Positions 15,797 through 25,970 are shown, numbered from the stretch's first letter. The stretch: DNA of 64,000 nt from Paenibacillus prosopidis (GCF_003337375.1 NZ_QPJD01000001.1:186001-250000), one strand, 5' to 3'. Numbers and translations: made by a program. Notes: a model not told the origin generated them from the sequence alone.

Positions 15797-15893
15797 TGCA
15801 AAAGTACTTAGCTATTCATTGCGAACACAGGGTGAACATGCTATCATGGGAACATTATACACAGCAGGAGATTGGAAGGAGCAGGTGGCGTAT

Positions 15894-16115
15894 ATGAATT
15901 GGGTTAACATTGTTGTACCTATTGTTACCTTATTGGCAGGAGCAGTCGGGGGCTTTTTTGTAGGCGTTTTCTACCTGCGCAAGCAGCTTGAGAAAATGCA
16001 AAACGATCCGGAGATGATTCAGAAAATGGCCAAGCAAATGGGCTATAATCTGAACAAGCAGCAAATGCAAAAAGCGCAGCACATGATGAAAAATCAAAGA
16101 ATGCCTCGCAAATAA
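15894..16115 (+). CDS. UPF0154 (YneF-like) small membrane protein
   Basis: 73 residues; N-terminal membrane helix (about 5-27, IVVPIVTLLAGAVGGFFVGV), then a basic, Met/Gln/Lys-rich cytoplasmic helix LEKMQNDPEMIQKMAKQMG, the hallmark of the UPF0154 family. Function unknown. ATG 15894 is preferred over the frame opening at 15819: AAGGAG lies 12 nt upstream and the family begins right before the membrane helix. Confidence 0.85.
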   Translation: MNWVNIVVPIVTLLAGAVGGFFVGVFYLRKQLEKMQNDPEMIQKMAKQMGYNLNKQQMQKAQHMMKNQRMPRK

Positions 16116-16154
16116 AGGCATGGGTGAGGGAAGCCGGAGGGGGAGAGTTCAGAA

Positions 16155-16748
16155 ATGGCGGGAAGGAAAGATTACGTCAATTCAAAAGTAACGAGCAACC
16201 GGGAACAGATTGAGCACCATGTTAGAGAGATCTTAAAGCTCGTTGGCGAAAATGTGGAGCGTGAGGGGCTGCTGGAAACGCCTGCCCGCGTGACACGGAT
16301 GTATGAGGAAATTTTTGCAGGCTACGAGGTTGATCCCCGTGAGGTGCTTGGCGTATCGTTCGATGAGCAGCACGAGGAGCTTGTCATTGTGAAGGATATT
16401 GTCTATTACAGCCAATGTGAGCATCATATGGCCCCATTCTTCGGGAAAGTGCATATCGGTTACATTCCTAGCGGCAAAATCGCGGGACTCAGCAAGCTGG
16501 CACGCCTTGTTGAGGCGATCACGCGACGCCTTCAGGTACAGGAGCGAATTACTTCTCAAATCGCGGATATCATGGATGAAGAGCTGAAGCCGAATGGCGT
16601 TATGGTCGTCGTTGAGGGAGAGCATTTGTGCATGTGCGCACGCGGCGTGAAGAAGCCGGGCAGCAAGACTGTCACATCGGCTGTCCGTGGCGAATTCCGC
16701 ACCAGCTCGGCGCTCCGCTCGGAATTTCTTGCCTTGTTAAAGCAGTAG
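16155..16748 (+). CDS. folE: GTP cyclohydrolase I
   Basis: Converts GTP to dihydroneopterin triphosphate, the first step of folate and also of queuosine precursors; queG lies just upstream. It has 197 residues. Zn and active-site motifs: [19 protein letters not shown] (Cys-His), [20 protein letters not shown], and [20 protein letters not shown] (Cys and His). SD GGAGGGGGAG precedes ATG 16155. Terminator at 16756. Confidence 0.97.
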   Translation: MAGRKDYVNSKVTSNREQIEHHVREILKLVGENVEREGLLETPARVTRMYEEIFAGYEVDPREVLGVSFDEQHEELVIVKDIVYYSQCEHHMAPFFGKVHIGYIPSGKIAGLSKLARLVEAITRRLQVQERITSQIADIMDEELKPNGVMVVVEGEHLCMCARGVKKPGSKTVTSAVRGEFRTSSALRSEFLALLKQ

Positions 16749-16755
16749 AATGGTT

Positions 16756-16796
16756 AAAAAGTCCGCCTGGAGACAGCTCCGTGCGGACTTTTTTAT
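16756..16796 (+). terminator. folE terminator
   Basis: AAAGTCCGC / GCGGACTTT arms followed by TTTTATT. Confidence 0.8.
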
Positions 16797-16874
16797 TGCT
16801 TAGGAAATTTTGCACACTAGGAATTATGGTTGAGCTAGTATGCATTTTTAGCCGGACCCTCCTTAAGGCTGGCA

Positions 16875-16914
16875 ACAATGAGGCAACATCATTGTTTTGT
16901 GAGGTAAACCTCAC
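16875..16914. repeat. Two palindromes, including GTGAGGT-aa-ACCTCAC
   Basis: ACAATG-9-CATTGT (16875-16895) and GTGAGGT-AA-ACCTCAC (16899-16914). The second recurs, with TT in the centre, at 39781-39796. Both lie between the convergent folE and SOD-fusion genes. Confidence 0.65.
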
Positions 16915-16971
16915 TCATTTCGTTGTCTTTCGTAAAACCGCCGTAAGCATTTCCATGCAGCAGCTGAGTTC

Positions 16972-18060
16972 TTAATAAGGCACCCAAACCAGTCTGCGCG
17001 CCTCCTCGAACCGTTCGTTTACATAAGGCCAATTGACGACGTTCCACCAAGCCTTCACATATTCCGGACGTCTGCTCTGGTACTTCAAATAGTAAGCATG
17101 CTCCCATACATCGAGCGGGAGCAGGGGGATAACGTCCCATTGCGACAGGTTCTGGTGCTTCTCAGCCGTTAAAATTTCCAGCCGTCTGCTGCGCGGACTC
17201 CAGACGAGTATAGCCCAGCCGCCGCCCTCGACCTTGGCCGCCGCCTCGCTGAATTGCTTTTTAAATGCAGCATAGCTGCCAAAATCATTTCGGATTTGTT
17301 CACCGATTGTTCCTGTTGCTTCGCCGCCGCCGAAAGGCGACATGACATTCCAGAACAACGTATGCAAATAATGGCCGGCACCGTTAAAGGCGAGTTCGCG
17401 CTCCCAATGCTTCACGAGGTCAAAATTGCCGGTATCCCGGGCGATCTGAAGCTGCGTCTCCGCTTTATTAAGTCCGTCGACGTAGGATTGGTGGTGAATA
17501 TCATGATGGATTCTCATCGTTTGCTCATCGATATACGGCTCAAGCGCATCATATGCATAAGGCAGCGGGGGCAGTGTATGTCCTCCGATCGGCACTTGCT
17601 GGAGCGGAGGCCGCTGCTCCCGGTTGCCGGGACTGTTCGCCGCCTGAAGATATGCGCTCATTAATCCGAGGTAGTAATTGGATTCGCGTATGGAGTGCGT
17701 GATAACGGTTCTGGCCATTGCGGGGATAGACGCTGAACTGCTTTGCTCGCAGAGCTGTGTCAGCTGGTCGATATAGGTTCGCGACTGTTCAAGCGATGCA
17801 TCAATAAGCGATTCAACCGTTTGCTCGGCATGTGTAGGAAGACGGGACGGGTAGGGAAGCCACTCGTCCAGCCATTGATTAGCATAATGTGCGGTATGTG
17901 AGAAAACCGGCTCCCAAGACTGGAGCAGCTGTACATATTGGCGGTCGAGACCCGGGGCAGCTTGCAAAATAACGGCGGTATGCTCCTTTTCTTGCATTTT
18001 CCAATGGCGAATTAATTCCATAACTCTGATTGGCATAAGTGTTCCATAAACAAAAAGCAC
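16972..18060 (-). CDS. Fusion of DUF2935-like helical domain with Fe/Mn superoxide dismutase
   Basis: Second SOD in the window, 362 residues, about 160 longer than SodA. The N-terminal part (about 1-140: VMELIRHWKMQEKEHTAVIL, RESNYYLGLMSAYLQA) looks like a DUF2935-type four-helix domain. From LPPLPYAYDALEPYIDEQTM on it is a complete SOD with metal ligands MRIHHDIHHQSYVDGLN, GAGHYLHTLFWNVMSP and [22 protein letters not shown]. subtilis SodF has a comparable long N terminus. Start: GTG 18060 is 8 nt after AAAGGAGG; ATG 18066 lies only 2 nt from the SD; both are possible. Metal preference cannot be read safely. Single gene, no clear terminator. Confidence 0.9.
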   Translation of the reverse strand: MLFVYGTLMPIRVMELIRHWKMQEKEHTAVILQAAPGLDRQYVQLLQSWEPVFSHTAHYANQWLDEWLPYPSRLPTHAEQTVESLIDASLEQSRTYIDQLTQLCEQSSSASIPAMARTVITHSIRESNYYLGLMSAYLQAANSPGNREQRPPLQQVPIGGHTLPPLPYAYDALEPYIDEQTMRIHHDIHHQSYVDGLNKAETQLQIARDTGNFDLVKHWERELAFNGAGHYLHTLFWNVMSPFGGGEATGTIGEQIRNDFGSYAAFKKQFSEAAAKVEGGGWAILVWSPRSRRLEILTAEKHQNLSQWDVIPLLPLDVWEHAYYLKYQSRRPEYVKAWWNVVNWPYVNERFEEARRLVWVPY

Positions 18061-18142
18061 GGCCATCGCCTCCTTTGGTCGCAACAATTGCATCTATGCT
18101 AGATGTATTCGTCGCTTGAGAGGCTTATGTCGTGCTTTTAGT

Positions 18143-19198
18143 CTATGCTCTATCTGTTTGCAGCTGCTGATCGACTTGACTTAGAAACAACGCGGCTCTT
18201 TGGATGTATTCTCTAGGGTGTACTTTAAACAGCAGCTCGTGCTGGCCATCGGGCACAATCCATGTGCGGGAAAGCTGATTGCCTTGGTCAGCGGCAACTG
18301 CTTCAGCTGTCTTGTAGGGAGCCTTCACATCGTTTGTACCGTGAATAACGTAAAGCGGAATGTCATATTCGTTCGAGATGACCTGATCGGCGGGAATGGA
18401 GCCAAAGCTTGTTCCCGTCCAAAGCGGAATCAATGATTCAATTAGCGGCAGCGAGAAACGCGGAAGCGTAATAAATTGATTCAAATTATCAAAGAGTGCT
18501 TCAGGGCTTGGTATAAACAAGCTGTCTAGTATCATCGCATCAATTTCATCGGTTTGTAGCGCTGCTTGAAGAGCAGTGCCTGCACCCATTGAGAAGCCCC
18601 AGACGACGATGTCGTCGGCGCCGCGGGATTTTGCATAATCTACCGCAGCAAGCAGCTGCTGCGACTCCTCGAGGCCGCCTGTGGCCGGTGCTTTGTATTC
18701 CTTCGAGGCGTAGCCGTAATCAAACAACAATATATTATAATTCAAGCCGTGCAGCATCTTCGAAAGCTCGTACATCGGCACCCAAGTTTCTTCACGGTTG
18801 GCCCCATAGCCATGGCTGAAAACGACGGTACGCACCGATTGCGCAGGCTCGCTCACATCCGCATCCGCCGGAATGAACCAGCCGCTGACAGTCGTATTGC
18901 CGCTCTTGCTTGGAAAAACAACATCCTCGTAATCCAAGCCAATGGCTGCTTTCGGATTGGAGGAGAGCGGGGCAACGAATGGATAGGCTAGCATCCACGC
19001 AACGTAGCCGTGAAAAATGATGACGGCAAGCAGGCACATGGCAGTCAGGGAGGCGATTGAAGCAACCAGCAAATGCTTGCCGCGGCTTTTCGTTTTTCTA
19101 AGAGCAAGGAGGTTGTCTGTACCTGCTAATGGGAACGGCTGAAGGCTTTGCGGAAAGCCGCCTTCCATCGGCAGGGGTGTCATTGTGGTTGAGCTCAT
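18143..19198 (-). CDS. Membrane-anchored alpha/beta hydrolase
   Basis: Serine hydrolase of the alpha/beta fold, 351 residues. A basic cytoplasmic stretch is followed by a membrane helix (about 44-66, LLVASIASLTAMCLLAVIIF), then the hydrolase domain: VVFSHGYGANREETWVPMYE (oxyanion region), nucleophile VVWGFSMGAGTAL, VIHGTNDVKAP (Asp) and PDGQHELLFKVH (His). It is related to the YqkD/YfhR-like group of extracytoplasmic hydrolases. Substrate unknown. Start ATG 19198, 8 nt after GGGAG. No operon partner. Confidence 0.88.
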   Translation of the reverse strand: MSSTTMTPLPMEGGFPQSLQPFPLAGTDNLLALRKTKSRGKHLLVASIASLTAMCLLAVIIFHGYVAWMLAYPFVAPLSSNPKAAIGLDYEDVVFPSKSGNTTVSGWFIPADADVSEPAQSVRTVVFSHGYGANREETWVPMYELSKMLHGLNYNILLFDYGYASKEYKAPATGGLEESQQLLAAVDYAKSRGADDIVVWGFSMGAGTALQAALQTDEIDAMILDSLFIPSPEALFDNLNQFITLPRFSLPLIESLIPLWTGTSFGSIPADQVISNEYDIPLYVIHGTNDVKAPYKTAEAVAADQGNQLSRTWIVPDGQHELLFKVHPREYIQRAALFLSQVDQQLQTDRA

Positions 19199-19450
19199 GT
19201 CGTCATCTCCCTCTGTATGCAGCCGTCTATTTGAAACTAGTCATTTGTGCAGCTGTAAGCGTTTTTATCTTCTAGTACTTTTATCGTATTATGGTCCTAT
19301 AAGCCTGTCAATTGATGTCGAGGTAATGTTAATCATTTGTAATGTAGCTGTAATGAAAAGAACTTTTCTTTACGTTAATAGAAGCAATGAGTTATACTGA
19401 ATGAGAATCGGTTTCATTGGATGAAACTACAAAATTGGAGGTGCGGCTGC

Positions 19451-20194
19451 ATGGAGGATGGGAAATCTACGGTTCGCGCAGTGGATCGGGCGCTGGATAT
19501 ATTGCTTTGCTTTACTTCGAAGACGGACTGGGCAATGACGGAAATTGCTGAACATGTCGGCTTGCACAAAAGTACGGTTCACCGCATGCTCGCTACGCTG
19601 GAGGAGAAGGGCTTCGTAGAACGCGATAGGGCTACGGACCGTTATCACTTAGGTCTAAAGGTATGGGAGCTGTCCGCTAACTTATCGAGAACGGATGATC
19701 AAGCGACCATATGGCTGCCGGAGATGGAACGGCTTCGCGACCAGCTCGGAGAAACGGTCAGTATATATGTAAGAGACGGGTCTGAGAGAATTCGTATGCA
19801 AGCCGTGCAGAGTAATCAGCCTGTTAGGCGGGTGGCACCGGTCGGCGTCCGGCTGCCGCTTTATGCAGGGGCTTCCAGCAAGGTGCTGATCGCTTATTCT
19901 GATCCTGTCGTTCAGGAAAGTATTTTTGGAGATCCGGCTTGGCTGTATTCGATTGATCTTGATCAGTACAAGCAGCAGCTGGAGGAGATTTGCGTGAAGG
20001 GTTACGCGACAAGCTTCGAAGAAAGGGAACCGGGCGCTGCGGCGCTGTCCGCCCCTATTTTTGACAGGAACGGGAAGCTGGCGGCAGCCTTATCGATATC
20101 AGGTCCGGCGAGCAGGTTGACGATGGATACCATGAACAAATACGCGCCAATAATGATGGAGTCGGCAAAGCGGATGGGCATTATGATTCTGTAG
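19451..20194 (+). CDS. IclR-family transcriptional regulator
   Basis: DNA-binding repressor/activator with an effector-binding domain, 247 residues. ATG 19451 follows GGAGG by 9 nt; the open frame to 19421 has no SD. N-terminal winged helix: DWAMTEIAEHVGLHKSTVHR, then MLATLEEKGFVERDRATDRY. C-terminal IclR effector domain from about 80: GETVSIYVRDGSERIRMQAV, RLPLYAGASSKVLIAY, FEEREPGAAALSAPIFDRNG. The neighbours (alpha/beta hydrolase on one side, acnA in convergent orientation) give no clear target. Confidence 0.93.
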   Translation: MEDGKSTVRAVDRALDILLCFTSKTDWAMTEIAEHVGLHKSTVHRMLATLEEKGFVERDRATDRYHLGLKVWELSANLSRTDDQATIWLPEMERLRDQLGETVSIYVRDGSERIRMQAVQSNQPVRRVAPVGVRLPLYAGASSKVLIAYSDPVVQESIFGDPAWLYSIDLDQYKQQLEEICVKGYATSFEEREPGAAALSAPIFDRNGKLAAALSISGPASRLTMDTMNKYAPIMMESAKRMGIMIL

Positions 20195-20211
20195 CTGCAG
20201 ACTAACGATAT

Positions 20212-20260
20212 AAAAAAGCAGCAGGTCTGAGGATAATCCTCGGACCTGCTGCTTTTGTTT
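20212..20260. terminator. Bidirectional terminator between IclR gene and acnA
   Basis: AAGCAGCAGGTCTGAGGA (20216) pairs, with one mismatch, with TCCTCGGACCTGCTGCTT (20237-20254). A-rich before and T-rich after, so it serves both convergent genes. Confidence 0.85.
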
Positions 20261-20281
20261 TACAGCGTATATTGATGATTA

Positions 20282-22993
20282 CTACATATTAGCGATCATT
20301 TGGCGAAGTACCGTTTGCAGGATACCGCCGTTGCGGTAGTAATCAACGTCAACCATCGAGTCCAGACGAACGATTGCCGGGAATTCGAACGTTGTGCCGT
20401 CTTCGCGGGTTGCATTAACGGTAACCTTTTGGCCAGGCGTAACGTCATTGGACAATCCAACGATTTCGAACGTCTCGCGGCCTGTAATACCGAGCGTCTT
20501 CCAGCTTTGACCTTCTGTGAATTGGAGCGGCAATACGCCCATACCCACAAGATTGGAGCGGTGAATACGCTCGAAGCTTTCAGCGATTACGGCTTTAACG
20601 CCGAGCAGGTACGTACCTTTTGCAGCCCAGTCACGGGAGCTTCCGGTACCGTATTCTTTACCGGCAATAACAACAAGGTTTTTGCCGTCTTTCTGATATT
20701 TCATCGATGCATCGTAGATGGACATGACTTCGTCAGTTGGCAGGTAAGTCGTTACGCCGCCTTCTGTCCCTGGAGCCACCTGGTTACGAATACGGATGTT
20801 CGCGAATGTACCGCGCATCATCACTTCATGGTTACCCCGGCGGGAACCGTAGGAGTTGAAGTCTTCGCGTTTTACGCCATTTTCGATCAGGTATTGGCCG
20901 CCTGGGCTGTTTACCGTGATATTGCCGGCAGGGGAGATATGGTCCGTCGTTACGGAATCGCCCATAAGCGCTAGCACGCTTGCCGAGTGAATATCGGAAA
21001 TGTCCGTAAGCTCGGAGCCAAGGTTTTCAAAGAACGGCGGGTTTTGGATGTAAGTCGATTTTGCATCCCACTCGTAGCTTTCGCCTTGCGGTACCGAGAT
21101 GGCGTTCCAACGCTCGTTTTGTGTAAATACGTTCTCGTATTTGTCACGGAACATTTGCGGATTAAGCGCTGCTGTCATCGCATCGTTAACTTCTTTCGAT
21201 GTTGGCCAAATATCCTTCAAGTATACAGGCTTGTTATCTTCTGTATAGCCGATTGGATCGTTAGTCAAATCAATGTTTGTCGTACCTGCAAGCGCATAAG
21301 CGATAACAAGCGGCGGCGAAGCCAGGTAGTTTGCTTTTACTTGCGCATGTACGCGGCCTTCGAAGTTCCGGTTACCGGAAAGAACTGCGGAAACGGTCAT
21401 ATCATTGTCCGCGATCGCTTTGCTTACTTCGTCCGGAAGCGGACCGGAGTTACCGATACAGGTTGCACAGCCGTAGCCTGCAACGTGGAAGCCGAGTGCT
21501 TCAAGCGGCTCAAGCAGGTTTGCTTTAGTCAAATATTCAGTAACGACGAGCGAGCCCGGCGTCAGGGAGCTTTTCACGTAAGCAGGTTTTTTCAGGCCGA
21601 GAGCTACGGCTTTCTTCGCAACAAGACCTGCACCGACCATTACGCTTGGGTTAGAAGTGTTCGTACAGCTTGTAATTGCGGCAATTACGACAGCGCCTGT
21701 ACCCATTTTGCTCACTTGGCCGTCATTATGGTTAACGGTTACGACTTGCTCGATTTTCTCGTCGCTCAGTCCGTATCCGCCTTTTTCGATCGGCGTGCGG
21801 ATGATGGTGTTAAACGATTCTTTCATAGCTGTAAGCTCAACGCGGTCCTGAGGACGCTTCGGTCCTGCAAGCGATGGAACGATCGTAGAAAGATCCAGCT
21901 CAACGACATCAGAGAATACCGGATCTGGAGTCTCATCCGTACGGAACATGCCTTGTGCTTTGTAATAAGCGTCAACAAGCTCAATCAGATCTTCAGAGCG
22001 GCCCGTTTGGCGCAAGTAGCCGAGCGTTTCGTTATCTACAGGGAAGAAGCCGATTGTTGCGCCGTATTCAGGTGCCATATTGGCAACCGTTGCACGGTCA
22101 GCAAGGCTGATGTTAGACAAGCCGGGGCCGAAGAACTCGACGAACTTGCCTACTACGCCTTTTTTACGCAAAATTTGTGTTACGGTAAGCGCAAGGTCAG
22201 TAGCCGTGGAGCCTTCTGCCAGCTTACCAGTCAATTTGAAGCCGATAACCTCAGGCATTACGAAGTATAGCGGTTGGCCAAGCATACCTGCTTCAGCCTC
22301 GATACCGCCAACACCCCAGCCTACAACGCCAAGACCGTTGATCATTGTCGTATGGGAATCCGTACCTACAAGGGAGTCAGGGTATACAACGGTTTCGCCA
22401 TCGATTGTTTTCGTAGCGGCAACGGATGCGAGATACTCCAAGTTAACTTGGTGAACGATACCTGTTCCCGGCGGAACCGCGCGGAAGTTATCGAACGCCG
22501 TTTGAGCCCAGCGAAGGAAACGGTAACGCTCTTCGTTACGCTCGAATTCAACTTTCGTGTTATATTCAAGCGCTTCAGGGGTACCGAATGCGTCAACCAT
22601 AACCGAGTGGTCGATTACAAGGTCAACCGGTACGAGCGGGTTGATTTTCTTCGGATCTCCGCCTGCTTTTTTTACAGTGTCACGCATGGCAGCCAGGTCG
22701 ACAACGACCGGTACACCCGTGAAATCCTGCAATACGATACGTGCAGGAATGAATGGAATTTCTTTATCTTCGCGTCCGTCAGCCCATGTTGCCAGCTGTT
22801 TGACATGCTCAGGGGTAATCGCACGGCCGTCAAATTGACGAACAGCTGCCTCAAGCAAAACTTTGATGGAAAAAGGCAGCTTCGAAATGTCGCCCAGTCC
22901 TTGTTCTTCCAGTCCGCCAAGACGGTAGTAGGCAAACGAATTGCCGCCTGCTTCAAGCGTTGTGCGAACCGAATAATGATTTTGTGTTGACAT
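20282..22993 (-). CDS. acnA: Aconitate hydratase A
   Basis: TCA-cycle enzyme converting citrate to isocitrate via a 4Fe-4S cluster; in Bacillus it also binds mRNA when iron is short. 903 residues from ATG 22993, which is 7 nt after GAGGAG; the ATG two codons earlier is too close to the SD. Cluster and active-site motifs: [34 protein letters not shown] (Cys), [14 protein letters not shown] (two Cys), [15 protein letters not shown] and the swivelling C-terminal domain with [15 protein letters not shown] and [13 protein letters not shown]. Single gene; terminator at 20212. Large antisense frames across it are shadows. Confidence 0.98.
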   Translation of the reverse strand: MSTQNHYSVRTTLEAGGNSFAYYRLGGLEEQGLGDISKLPFSIKVLLEAAVRQFDGRAITPEHVKQLATWADGREDKEIPFIPARIVLQDFTGVPVVVDLAAMRDTVKKAGGDPKKINPLVPVDLVIDHSVMVDAFGTPEALEYNTKVEFERNEERYRFLRWAQTAFDNFRAVPPGTGIVHQVNLEYLASVAATKTIDGETVVYPDSLVGTDSHTTMINGLGVVGWGVGGIEAEAGMLGQPLYFVMPEVIGFKLTGKLAEGSTATDLALTVTQILRKKGVVGKFVEFFGPGLSNISLADRATVANMAPEYGATIGFFPVDNETLGYLRQTGRSEDLIELVDAYYKAQGMFRTDETPDPVFSDVVELDLSTIVPSLAGPKRPQDRVELTAMKESFNTIIRTPIEKGGYGLSDEKIEQVVTVNHNDGQVSKMGTGAVVIAAITSCTNTSNPSVMVGAGLVAKKAVALGLKKPAYVKSSLTPGSLVVTEYLTKANLLEPLEALGFHVAGYGCATCIGNSGPLPDEVSKAIADNDMTVSAVLSGNRNFEGRVHAQVKANYLASPPLVIAYALAGTTNIDLTNDPIGYTEDNKPVYLKDIWPTSKEVNDAMTAALNPQMFRDKYENVFTQNERWNAISVPQGESYEWDAKSTYIQNPPFFENLGSELTDISDIHSASVLALMGDSVTTDHISPAGNITVNSPGGQYLIENGVKREDFNSYGSRRGNHEVMMRGTFANIRIRNQVAPGTEGGVTTYLPTDEVMSIYDASMKYQKDGKNLVVIAGKEYGTGSSRDWAAKGTYLLGVKAVIAESFERIHRSNLVGMGVLPLQFTEGQSWKTLGITGRETFEIVGLSNDVTPGQKVTVNATREDGTTFEFPAIVRLDSMVDVDYYRNGGILQTVLRQMIANM

Positions 22994-23241
22994 CGTCATT
23001 CTCCTCTTTTGAATGTATTTCGTGTTTCATTCTGTGAAACACAATTTCAAAATCGCTATATCTATAGTATATCGTTAAAACGGTCGTTCCGTAAAGACCA
23101 ATTATGCCCTTTCCTCCTTATAATCATTGTGAAAACGAACTAGACGATTGTTACATGAAACGGCAGTTCCTCTCATATAATGAACCAGTTATTCTGTGTC
23201 AATCTGCTCATGCATCAAGACAAGGTCAGGGAGGGATTGCG

Positions 23242-24570
23242 ATGCCGCGAACAGGTAACCGGGGACCGGGCAATCAGGTTCATAAGCGTAATCAAGCTCC
23301 GTCAAAACCGATAATGCCTCTGAACAGGCCGCAGCAAAAAGTTTCGACGCATGCTGTAGAGAAGCAGCTGTTGCAGCATGCGGCGCAAGAAGAGCGTCAG
23401 GCAAATCGGACGGATCGGACGCAACTGGGGCTGGAGCGTACAAATCAACCTTCGCTGCCCGGCCGGCAGCAGCAGCCGAAGCTGAACTCGCTTTTGCGTT
23501 CATCAGATTATGATCAGCATCGCCAGCAAGGAAAGCAGCAGGGCTGGAAATCAGCCGTTCATCGTTACGTAAGCCTGTACAATCAGGCCGAAACCGAGCA
23601 GCATGCTGAAGTGCTAACCGATTATGTGACGGACTCTGATCACTGTGAGCGGCTTCGCTGCAGGCTAGAGCGGCTGAGAGAACGTGATCTGCTTCGCGGT
23701 GTTCTTCCAGCGGGCAGTGAGACGAAGGCGGAGCTTATTCGCGTGAACGAGTCGCCTAGTGAAGTGTCGGTGCTTATCAGGCTTCACATTAAAAGAAAGA
23801 TAGAGCAGTCAGGACGGTATTACATGGAGGAACGATCCGAATTTGAACGCCTCTGGCTAGGCCTGTTAGGCGACGGCTGGGATGTAATGCGGGTTGAACC
23901 CCTTATTGCAGAGCGCAGGCCGCGCTTCGGCACATCAACCGATGATAATTGGATGAACGCCGCAGACTATTCGGAAATATTTGGCGATATGTCGACACCG
24001 TCAACACCATACTTAAATTATGACCTATTACCGCAAATCAAAAACCGTCCGTCAGGGATTCGTTACAGGAGAGATTTGGCTGCCGCTTATGCGGACCGCT
24101 GGTGGAATGAAGGTAACCCGGCTTATGAGCTGTTTGAGGTGAATTGTACCAATTACGTGTCCCAGTGTGTCTTTGCAGGTAATGCCCCGATGAACTATAC
24201 TGGTAAAAGGGGAACGGGCTGGTGGTACAAAGGCCGGAATAAAGGCGGCGAATGGTGGAGCTACAGCTGGGCGGTTTCTAATGCGCTGACTAATTTTTTA
24301 TCAGGCTCAGGTTCCAAAGCTTCCGGCATGAGAGCCGAGGTTGTTTCGTCAGCTGCAGAGCTTCAGCTTGGAGACGTTATTACGTACGATTGGAATGGCG
24401 ATCACCGCTTCCAGCACAGCACGATTGTAACCGCATTTGATGCGTCAGGCATGCCGCTCGTTAACGCCAACACCGTATCCAGCAGGCATCGCTATTGGGA
24501 CTACCGTGATTCTTACGCTTGGACGGAACAGACGAAATATCGTTTTTTTCATATTTCTGATCTTTTGTAA
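23242..24570 (+). CDS. Amidase_6-domain protein (putative spore or cell-wall amidase)
   Basis: 442 residues; ATG 23242 follows GGGAGGG. No signal peptide. The first ~110 residues are polar and rich in Gln, Arg and Asn. A middle region (about 115-230) contains RLRCRLERLRERDLLRG and a beta-rich stretch VSVLIRLHIKRKIEQSGRYY. The C-terminal ~160 residues are the Amidase_6 domain: YRRDLAAAYADRWWNEGNPA, catalytic-type NCTNYVSQCVFAG (Cys), QLGDVITYDWNGDHRFQHST (His) and ANTVSSRHRYWDYRDSYAW. Members of this family are common in spore-formers and are suspected peptidoglycan hydrolases. The lack of an export signal fits expression inside the mother cell or spore, but that is inference. Confidence 0.85.
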   Translation: MPRTGNRGPGNQVHKRNQAPSKPIMPLNRPQQKVSTHAVEKQLLQHAAQEERQANRTDRTQLGLERTNQPSLPGRQQQPKLNSLLRSSDYDQHRQQGKQQGWKSAVHRYVSLYNQAETEQHAEVLTDYVTDSDHCERLRCRLERLRERDLLRGVLPAGSETKAELIRVNESPSEVSVLIRLHIKRKIEQSGRYYMEERSEFERLWLGLLGDGWDVMRVEPLIAERRPRFGTSTDDNWMNAADYSEIFGDMSTPSTPYLNYDLLPQIKNRPSGIRYRRDLAAAYADRWWNEGNPAYELFEVNCTNYVSQCVFAGNAPMNYTGKRGTGWWYKGRNKGGEWWSYSWAVSNALTNFLSGSGSKASGMRAEVVSSAAELQLGDVITYDWNGDHRFQHSTIVTAFDASGMPLVNANTVSSRHRYWDYRDSYAWTEQTKYRFFHISDLL

Positions 24571-24648
24571 TGATGGTTTGTAATGATGAAATGATGTAAT
24601 GATGATCTTAATAGCAATTATGAAATTTATCGTACCGGAGGATGTGCC

Positions 24649-25767
24649 ATGGGGAGCAGAATTAGAGTTGGTTTAGTTTACGGGGGGAAATCGGGAGAAC
24701 ATGAGGTCTCTCTGCAGACGGCTTTTGCCGTAATGGGCGAGTTTGACTACAGCAAATATGAAATTAAACCTTTCTATATTACGAAGCAAGGCGAATGGAA
24801 AACGGGGAATGTGCTTCATTCCCGTCCAGGAAGCGTAGAAGAGCTCCGTTATGATACGAGCGAGGCGAAGCAAACGGGCTTCGCGCTCGCTCCATTATTT
24901 GCTGGCTTGAATGGAGGAGTGGCTTCGGACAGCCAGGAGCCTGGCATTGACGTCGTATTTCCGCTGCTGCATGGAACGTTTGGCGAGGACGGCACCATTC
25001 AGGGTCTGTTCGAAATGGCAAACATTCCTTACGTTGGGGCGGGCGTGCTTGCTTCTGCCGTCGGGATGGACAAGATTATGATGAAAAAAGTGTTCGCTCA
25101 GGAAGGCTTGCCGCAGTGCGTATTCCGTTACTTCAACCGCACGCAATGGGAGAAGGATGCTTCCTTCTTCATCATGGAGTGCGAAGTGGCGCTCGGCTAT
25201 CCTTGCTTCATCAAACCGGCAAATCTTGGCTCGAGCGTTGGCGTATCGAAAGCTAAAAACCGCGAAGAGCTGATTGCAGCCGTTAACTACGCATTCCGCT
25301 TTGACCGCAAAGTCATCGTCGAGGAGTTCGTCGATGCCCGCGAAATTGAAGTGAGCGTACTCGGCAACGACGAAGCGAAAGCATCCGTTCCAGGCGAAAT
25401 TGCACCGTCCAATGAATTCTACGATTACAAGGCTAAATACATCGACGGTAAATCGACCATGCAAATCCCGGCCCGTCTGCCGGATGAAACAACAGATACC
25501 GTCCGTGAAATGGCTGTTCGCGCTTTCCAAGCGATCGACGGCTCCGGCCTGTCGCGAGTCGATTTTTTCCTGCGTAAATCAGATAATCAGCTCTTCATCA
25601 ACGAAGTCAACACGCTGCCGGGCTTCACTCCATTCAGCATGTACCCGCTCATGTGGAAAGAAACCGGCATTCCTTACAAAGAGCTTCTAAACACCCTAAT
25701 CAACTTAGCCCTATCCCGCCACGCGGAAAAACAACGCATAGATTACACCGGCGGATCGGCAGAATAG
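24649..25767 (+). CDS. ddl: D-alanine-D-alanine ligase
   Basis: ATP-dependent joining of two D-alanines for the peptidoglycan stem peptide. 372 residues. N-terminal domain VGLVYGGKSGEHEVSLQTA; ATP-grasp central part with LHGTFGEDGTIQGLFE, YVGAGVLASAVGMDKIMMKK, PCFIKPANLGSSVGVSKA and VEEFVDAREIEVSVLG; C-terminal active-site SRVDFFLRKSDNQLFINEVN and TLPGFTPFSMYP. The active-site loop around EIAPSNEFYDYKAKYIDGKS has the Tyr of the D-Ala-D-Ala (rather than D-lactate) type. SD GGAGG precedes ATG 24649. Confidence 0.96.
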   Translation: MGSRIRVGLVYGGKSGEHEVSLQTAFAVMGEFDYSKYEIKPFYITKQGEWKTGNVLHSRPGSVEELRYDTSEAKQTGFALAPLFAGLNGGVASDSQEPGIDVVFPLLHGTFGEDGTIQGLFEMANIPYVGAGVLASAVGMDKIMMKKVFAQEGLPQCVFRYFNRTQWEKDASFFIMECEVALGYPCFIKPANLGSSVGVSKAKNREELIAAVNYAFRFDRKVIVEEFVDAREIEVSVLGNDEAKASVPGEIAPSNEFYDYKAKYIDGKSTMQIPARLPDETTDTVREMAVRAFQAIDGSGLSRVDFFLRKSDNQLFINEVNTLPGFTPFSMYPLMWKETGIPYKELLNTLINLALSRHAEKQRIDYTGGSAE

Positions 25768-25829
25768 TAGTAACGTAGTCAGGCATTGACCTAAATAGGC
25801 AGCACAGGTGCATGCGCATCCAAAGTAAG

Positions 25830-25960
25830 CGTGTCCCCAGGGACGAAAGCGAGCACTACTCAACCCTTACTAACATGTACTCTGTATCTCCCGCGTTAGT
25901 CCAATTGCGGGTGTCCAGAGGGTGCAACCCTCGGGGCCCTCCCTTGGAAGGGAGGGGTTG
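25830..25960. other. Hairpin-rich intergenic sequence (candidate structured RNA)
   Basis: Several hairpins in a row: GTCCC-ca-GGGAC near 25833, CCGC...GCGG around 25890-25911, GAGGGT-gca-ACCCTC (25918-25932) and CCCTCCCTT-gg-AAGGGAGGG (25937-25956). No reading frame here looks coding. It lies between ddl and the next plus-strand gene, so it may be transcribed from the ddl promoter. Confidence 0.5.
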
Positions 25961-25970
25961 GGTGGGTTCG

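Noticed and set aside
20987..22270. 427-residue open frame antisense to acnA
   Set aside because: Lies entirely opposite the well-supported aconitase; no SD; composition is that of a complementary-strand shadow.
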